From DASZGI01 sp035938995 (GTDB taxonomy: Bacteria > Actinomycetota > Actinomycetes > Streptomycetales > Catenulisporaceae), in assembly GCF_035938995.1 (NCBI RefSeq), contig NZ_DASZGI010000126.1, forward strand, positions 1 to 9,186: a stretch of DNA of 9,186 nt, written 5' to 3'. Under the pieces are notes generated by a model, which worked only from the letters and a program-made list of their open reading frames with translations, ran no database searches and was not told the DNA's origin. Position 1 is the first letter of the stretch; each line of letters opens with the position of its first letter. Shown here piece after piece: positions 5,940 through 9,186 of the stretch. Position numbers and translations under genes: made by a program.

Positions 5940-5973
5940 AATCTGATCACCACCGTCGAAAAAGGACTCCTCC

Positions 5974-7689
5974 ATGGCTGAGTCGAACACGCCCGCGTCC
6001 TCCGCGACTGGCCGGAGCGTGCGCAGCCACCAGGTGCGGCGGCACCGGGGCGAGGGGCAGTGGGCGAAGGGGCACTTCACCCCGCTCAACCCGAACGAGC
6101 AGGTCAAGAAGGACGACGACGGCCTGAACGTACGCGCCCGGATCGAGAACATCTACGCGGTGCGCGGCTTCGACGCGATCGACGGGCAGGATCTGCGCGG
6201 CCGGATGCGCTGGTGGGGGCTGTACACCCAGCGGCGTCCGGGGATCGACGGCGGCAAGACCGCGATCCTCGAGCCGCACGAGCTGGACGACGAGTACTTC
6301 ATGCTGCGGGTCCGCATCGACGGCGGCCGGCTCACGGTCGCGCAGCTGCGGGCGATCTCCGAGGTGTCCACCACCTACGCGCGCGACACCGCCGACATCA
6401 CCGACCGGCAGAACATCCAGCTGCACTGGATCCGGATCGAGGACATGCCCGCGATCTGGAAGATCCTCGAGTCGACCGGCCTGCAGACCACCGAGGCCTG
6501 CGGTGACACCCCGCGCGTCATCCTCGGCTCGCCGGTGGCCGGGGTGTCGCGCAGCGAGATCATCGACGGGACGCCGGCGATCGAGGAGCTCCATCGGCGG
6601 TTCGTCGGCTCGAAGGACTTCTCCAACCTGCCGCGCAAGTTCAAGACGGCGGTCTCGGGGTCGCAGGACGTGGTGCACGAGGCGAACGACGTCTCGTTCG
6701 TCGGCGTGGTGCACCCGGATTTCGGCCCCGGCTTCGACCTCTGGGTGGGCGGAGGCCTGTCCACCAACCCGCAGTTCGCCAAGCGGCTCGGCGCGTTCAT
6801 CCCGCTGGAGGACGTGCCGGACGTGTGGGCCGGGGTCGCCGGGATCTTCCGCGACTACGGCTACCGGCGGCTGCGCACCCGCGCGCGGCTGAAGTTCCTG
6901 GTCGCGGACTGGGGCGCCGAACGGTTCCGTGAGGTGCTGGAGACCGAGTACCTCAAGCGCAAGCTCACCGATGGTCCCGCGCCCGCGCACGTGCCGCCGC
7001 AGGAGCGCGACCACATCGGGATCCACGAGCAGAAGGACGGCGCGTTCTACGTCGGCTTCGCCCCGCGGGTCGGCCGGGTGGACGGCGTCACGCTCGGCCG
7101 GATCGCGGACCTGGCGGAGGCGGTCGGCTCGGACCGGATCCGCACCACGACCGACCAGAAGATGCTGATCCTGGACGTGCCCGGGGACCGCACCGAGTGG
7201 TTGGCCGGGGAGCTGAAGGCGCTCGACCTGCAGGTGCGGCCCTCGGTGTTCCGCCGACACACCATGGCGTGCACCGGCATCGAGTTCTGCAAGCTGGCGA
7301 TCGTCGAGACCAAGGCGCTGGCCTCGGCGACGATCGACGAGTTGGAGAAGCGGCTGCCGAACTTCGACACCCCGATCACGATCAACGTGAACGGCTGCCC
7401 AAACTCCTGCGCCCGGATCCAGACGGCGGACATCGGCCTCAAGGGTCAGCTGGTCCGCGACGCCGACGGCAACCAGGTGGAGGGTTTCCAGGTGCACCTG
7501 GGCGGCCATCTGGGTGCGGACCACGATGACGAGGGCTCGTTCGGCCGCAAGGTCAGGGGTCTCAAGGTCACCGCGACCGAGCTGCCCGACTACATCGAGC
7601 GGGTGCTGCGCGCCTTCGAGGCGGACCGGGCCGCGGGCGAGGGCTTCGCCGTGTGGACGGCGCGGGCGACCGAGCAGCAGCTGTCCTGA
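5974..7689 (+). CDS. sir: Ferredoxin-type sulfite reductase (NirA/Sir family)
   Basis: 571 residues, close in size to Mycobacterium tuberculosis NirA (Rv2391). It reduces sulfite to sulfide with six electrons, probably from ferredoxin, using siroheme coupled to a [4Fe-4S] cluster. The cluster ligands are visible: Cys433 and Cys439 in ACTGIEFCKLA, and Cys475 and Cys479 in NGCPNSCAR. Two nitrite/sulfite reductase half-domains lie at about 60-130 and 330-400, each preceding a siroheme/4Fe-4S-type domain. Tyr84 in WWGLYTQR and Cys176 in TTEACGDTPR align, with the same offset of 15, with the Tyr69-Cys161 pair that is covalently joined in NirA and marks sulfite rather than nitrite reductases. The start has AAAGGA at 5961-5966, 7 bases upstream. 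It has its own promoter (copy A) and is followed by the cys unit. A nitrite reductase role is less likely given the neighbours. Confidence 0.93.
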   Translation: MAESNTPASSATGRSVRSHQVRRHRGEGQWAKGHFTPLNPNEQVKKDDDGLNVRARIENIYAVRGFDAIDGQDLRGRMRWWGLYTQRRPGIDGGKTAILEPHELDDEYFMLRVRIDGGRLTVAQLRAISEVSTTYARDTADITDRQNIQLHWIRIEDMPAIWKILESTGLQTTEACGDTPRVILGSPVAGVSRSEIIDGTPAIEELHRRFVGSKDFSNLPRKFKTAVSGSQDVVHEANDVSFVGVVHPDFGPGFDLWVGGGLSTNPQFAKRLGAFIPLEDVPDVWAGVAGIFRDYGYRRLRTRARLKFLVADWGAERFREVLETEYLKRKLTDGPAPAHVPPQERDHIGIHEQKDGAFYVGFAPRVGRVDGVTLGRIADLAEAVGSDRIRTTTDQKMLILDVPGDRTEWLAGELKALDLQVRPSVFRRHTMACTGIEFCKLAIVETKALASATIDELEKRLPNFDTPITINVNGCPNSCARIQTADIGLKGQLVRDADGNQVEGFQVHLGGHLGADHDDEGSFGRKVRGLKVTATELPDYIERVLRAFEADRAAGEGFAVWTARATEQQLS

Positions 7690-7729
7690 CGGGCCCGGCT
7701 CCCGGAGGATCAGCACGCGATCAACGTCC

Positions 7730-7741
7730 GACGGCGCCGTC
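7730..7741. other. Perfect palindrome after the sulfite reductase gene
   Basis: GACGGCGCCGTC is a 12-base perfect palindrome 41 bases after the stop codon. It has no loop of its own and no T-tract, so a terminator role is weak. It may be part of a larger fold or a protein-binding site. No other terminator was seen between the sulfite reductase gene and the next promoter. Confidence 0.25.
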
Positions 7742-7780
7742 ATCATGCGGCCCCACCGGGCGTCGTGCACGTGAGCGGCG

Positions 7781-7851
7781 TCTCAAAATCTCAGATGGGC
7801 GTCCGCATCATGGAACGGGCTGGACTTGAACGCCCGAAAAATGGCACTCTC
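7781..7851 (+). promoter_or_regulatory. Promoter/operator of the cys unit (copy B)
   Basis: TCTCAAA (7781-7787) and the 52-base block 7800-7851 repeat the element before the sulfite reductase gene, all shared blocks lying exactly 1912 bases downstream. Compared with copy A there are 8 extra bases between TCTCAAA and CGTCC. TGGACT (7821-7826) and CACTCT (7845-7850), 18 bases apart, fit -35 and -10 boxes for a transcript starting at or very near the ATG at 7857, as expected for a leaderless leader peptide. CGTCC (7800-7804) and GGAC (7822-7825) keep the inverted-repeat spacing of copy A. A further inverted pair found only here, GGGCGT (7797-7802) and ACGCCC (7830-7835), brackets the element. 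Confidence 0.6.
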
Positions 7852-7856
7852 TTGCT

Positions 7857-7943
7857 ATGTCGCGCTCCGGTATAGCTCTTGTTGGTCGACGCCACGTCGA
7901 CTTCAAGCGCGTCGCGAGCGCCGTCTGTATGCCGACCCGTTGA
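7857..7943 (+). CDS. Cysteine-type leader peptide (leaderless uORF)
   Basis: 28 residues: MSRSGIALVGRRHVDFKRVA, then SAVCMPTR. The core GIALVGRRHVD followed by RVASAVC is the pattern of the short 'putative leader peptides' found before sulfur and cysteine genes in Streptomyces and related actinomycetes. In mycobacteria, comparable leaderless small ORFs with cysteine codons sense cysteine supply through ribosome stalling. Here there is one Cys codon (TGT, 7926-7928) near the end, not a run. No ribosome-binding site precedes the ATG, while promoter boxes lie at the right distance for transcription to begin at the start codon. It stops 138 bases before the next gene, so direct stop-start coupling is not possible; RNA folding in the leader would have to carry the signal. 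The function is inferred from family pattern and position. Confidence 0.8.
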   Translation: MSRSGIALVGRRHVDFKRVASAVCMPTR

Positions 7944-7965
7944 CCCCTGCCCGCCTGTTCTGATC

Positions 7966-7981
7966 AGGGCTTCTCAGCCCT
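7966..7981 (+). other. Hairpin in the cys leader
   Basis: AGGGCT (7966-7971) and AGCCCT (7976-7981) form a six-pair stem with a TCTC loop, 22 bases after the leader-peptide stop. Only TTCG follows, so it is not an obvious intrinsic terminator; it may be a pausing or attenuation element whose folding depends on ribosomes on the leader peptide. Confidence 0.4.
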
Positions 7982-8064
7982 TCGCGGGTGCCGGGGCGCG
8001 TCGGCCGGACATCTCCTTGTGTGCACCGCTCCGGTCTCGCGCGGCGGCGCCCCACCGCGCCGAC

Positions 8065-8078
8065 CTGGAGGACTCCAG
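8065..8078 (+). promoter_or_regulatory. Inverted repeat enclosing the cysX-like ribosome-binding site
   Basis: CTGGAG (8065-8070) and CTCCAG (8073-8078) flank GA, so the Shine-Dalgarno sequence GGAGGA lies within a small self-complementary element (five pairs with a GGAC loop) ending 3 bases before the ATG at 8082. The fold could hide the ribosome-binding site of the first structural gene of the cys unit. Whether it forms in competition with other leader folds is inference. Confidence 0.45.
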
Positions 8079-8081
8079 TCC

Positions 8082-8252
8082 ATGAACGCCGACGGCGAGA
8101 GCGGCCAGCGCGCCGCGCCGCAGTACTGCCCGTACTGCGGGGACGAGGACCTGCGCCCCGAACCGATCAGCCACCGCGCCTGGCACTGCCGGTCCTGCGC
8201 GCGCGTGTTCGAGGTCTCCTTTGTCGGTCTGAAGCTGAAGGCGGATGCGTGA
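8082..8252 (+). CDS. Small zinc-ribbon protein of the sulfate reduction operon
   Basis: 56 residues with two CxxC knuckles: Cys16 and Cys19 in YCPYCGDED, and Cys37 and Cys40 in HCRSCARVFEV. The 17-residue spacing fits a rubredoxin-like or zinc-ribbon fold binding one metal. A small protein at this place, between sulfite reductase and cysH, is common in actinomycetes; in Corynebacterium the counterpart cysX is thought to be an electron carrier or partner for sulfite reduction, but I cannot tell from the sequence whether this one binds zinc or iron, or whether it is a true CysX. The start at 8082 is set by GGAGGA at 8067-8072. The stop overlaps the cysH start by one base (TGATG, 8250-8254), so translation of the two is probably coupled. 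Confidence 0.85.
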   Translation: MNADGESGQRAAPQYCPYCGDEDLRPEPISHRAWHCRSCARVFEVSFVGLKLKADA

Positions 8253-8953
8253 TGAGCTCGACCCTGGTCGAAGCCGATCTGCGGGCGCTGGCCGACGAGG
8301 CGGACGCCCGGCTCGCCGACGCGAGCGCGGCCGAGATCGTCGCGTGGGCCCGCGAGCAGTTCGGCGACGGACTCGTCGTCGCGTCCTCGATGGCGGACAC
8401 GCACCTGGTGCATCTGGCGCAGGCAGCGGCCCCGGGGATCGACGTGCTCTTCCTGGATACCGGCTACCACTTCGCGGAGACGATCGGCACCCGGGACGCG
8501 GTCGCCCAGGCCTACCAGGTCAACCTGATCTCCATCACGCCGCGGCAGACGGTGGCCGAGCAGGACGCCGAGTACGGGCCGAAGCTGCATGCCCGCAGTC
8601 CGGACCAGTGCTGCGCGCTTCGCAAGGTCGAGCCGCTGGAGCGGGGCCTGAAGCCGTACGCGGCGTGGATCAACGGGATGCGCCGGGAGGAGTCGCCGAC
8701 CCGGACGGACATCCGGGTGGCGGACTACGACGCCAAGCGCAACATGATCAAGATCTCGCCGATCGCCGCGTGGACCCAAGGCCAGGTGGACGCGTACATC
8801 GAAGACAACCAGGTACTCATCAACCCATTGTTCTTCGACGGCTACACCTCGATCGGCTGCGAGCCGTGCACCCGTCGGCCGCTGCCCGGCGAGGACCCGC
8901 GGGCCGGACGCTGGGCGGGCTTCGGAAAGACCGAGTGCGGACTGCACGCGTGA
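8252..8953 (+). CDS. cysH: Adenylyl-sulfate (APS) reductase CysH
   Basis: 233 residues. It reduces adenylyl sulfate to sulfite and AMP with thioredoxin as donor. The phosphosulfate reductase core is clear: SSMADTHL (45-52, the modified PP-loop), LFLDTGYHF (66-74), and GMRREESPTR (142-151). The four cluster ligands of the APS-type enzymes are present, Cys120-Cys121 in DQCCALRK and Cys203/Cys206 in GCEPCTRR, and the catalytic cysteine is Cys229 in KTECGLH at the C terminus. The [4Fe-4S] ligands mark it as an APS reductase and not the PAPS-using enzyme of enteric bacteria. ATG 8252 overlaps the stop of the zinc-ribbon gene; an in-frame GTG immediately before (8249) is an alternative. cysD follows after 14 bases, so one operon is likely. 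Confidence 0.95.
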   Translation: MSSTLVEADLRALADEADARLADASAAEIVAWAREQFGDGLVVASSMADTHLVHLAQAAAPGIDVLFLDTGYHFAETIGTRDAVAQAYQVNLISITPRQTVAEQDAEYGPKLHARSPDQCCALRKVEPLERGLKPYAAWINGMRREESPTRTDIRVADYDAKRNMIKISPIAAWTQGQVDAYIEDNQVLINPLFFDGYTSIGCEPCTRRPLPGEDPRAGRWAGFGKTECGLHA

Positions 8954-8967
8954 GCGAGGAGACTGAG

Positions 8968-9186
8968 ATGACCGTTCTGACCGATGCCCCCTCACGACCA
9001 CGCCAGCTCTCGCACCTCGAAGCACTGGAATCCGAGGCCATCCACATCTTTCGGGAGTCGGTGGCGGAGTTCGAGCGTCCGGTGTTGTTGTTCAGCGGGG
9101 GTAAGGATTCGATTGTGATGCTGCATCTGGCGGTGAAGGCGTTCTGGCCGGCGCCGGTGCCGTTCGGGTTGTTGCATGTGGATACC
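8968..9186 (+). CDS. cysD: Sulfate adenylyltransferase subunit CysD (5' part, runs off the window)
   Basis: The first 73 residues are visible and the frame is open at the right edge. CysD with the GTPase CysN activates sulfate with ATP to give APS, the substrate of CysH. The PP-loop SGGKDS at residues 43-48 and the lead-in LSHLEALESEAIHIFRESVA followed by FLLFSGGKDS-like RPVLLFSGGKDS are typical of CysD. GAGGAGA at 8956-8962 gives the ribosome-binding site. In many Streptomyces clusters cysC (APS kinase) lies between cysH and cysD; here the gap is only 14 bases. From about codon 27 on, codons shift from C-ending to G- or T-ending (TTG, GTG, GGT, GAT, ATT), unlike cysH just before. cysN is expected to the right but not seen. 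Confidence 0.93.
   Translation, partial: MTVLTDAPSRPRQLSHLEALESEAIHIFRESVAEFERPVLLFSGGKDSIVMLHLAVKAFWPAPVPFGLLHVDT

Noticed and set aside
5947..7770. 607-codon minus-strand open frame opposite the sulfite reductase gene
   Set aside because: It is the antisense shadow of a well-supported gene, rich in Arg, Asp, Val and Leu as expected for such shadows, with no recognisable domain.
7988..8251. Longer CysH starting at 7988
   Set aside because: It would run through the leader and overlap the zinc-ribbon gene in another frame; the extra residues have no similarity to CysH, and ATG 8252 is coupled to the upstream stop.

Overview
The window is high-GC DNA from an actinomycete, most likely a filamentous genus near Streptomyces. 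The grounds are strong G/C preference at third codon positions, GTG and leaderless starts, a Streptomyces-style secreted NlpC/P60 hydrolase behind a c-di-AMP (ydaO-type) riboswitch, and a sulfate-assimilation cluster in the actinomycete order sir - small zinc-ribbon gene - cysH - cysD, preceded by a cysteine-type leader peptide. No mobile element, CRISPR array, rRNA or tRNA gene was seen.

Left part (1-2406, + strand). About 300 bases without a gene contain an array of roughly eight 14-bp AGGTCAC-type repeats. It leads into an apparently leaderless gene for a DUF2087 winged-helix protein. A four-helix DUF2231 membrane protein and an alpha/beta hydrolase with an intact Ser-Asp-His triad follow.

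Middle part (2422-3969, - strand). Two genes point left. One encodes a 133-residue protein that looks like the N-terminal OB domain of the ribosome GTPase RsgA without its GTPase domain. The other encodes a YihY/BrkB-family membrane protein. A divergent intergenic region of about 580 bases (3970-4546) carries a candidate promoter for the membrane protein and, on the + strand, the riboswitch controlling the NlpC/P60 gene.

Cell-wall section (4255-5848, + strand). The riboswitch and a secreted coiled-coil NlpC/P60 peptidase are followed by a frameshifted remnant of an HtrA-like serine protease, which keeps the His and Asp regions but not the Ser region.

Sulfur section (about 5877 to the right end, + strand). 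A NirA/Sir-type sulfite reductase is followed by a second transcription unit: leader peptide, 56-residue zinc-ribbon protein (CysX-like position), APS reductase CysH and the start of CysD. Together these genes take sulfate to APS (CysD with a CysN expected beyond the window), APS to sulfite (CysH) and sulfite to sulfide (Sir). APS kinase (cysC), often found between cysH and cysD in Streptomyces, is absent here, consistent with direct reduction of APS. The sulfite reductase and the cys unit each start with a copy of the same 52-bp promoter-like element (38 of 52 positions identical by hand count, ungapped). Only the second copy runs into a leader peptide. This paired element, the leader peptide and the hairpin around the cysX ribosome-binding site are the most interesting regulatory features of the window.
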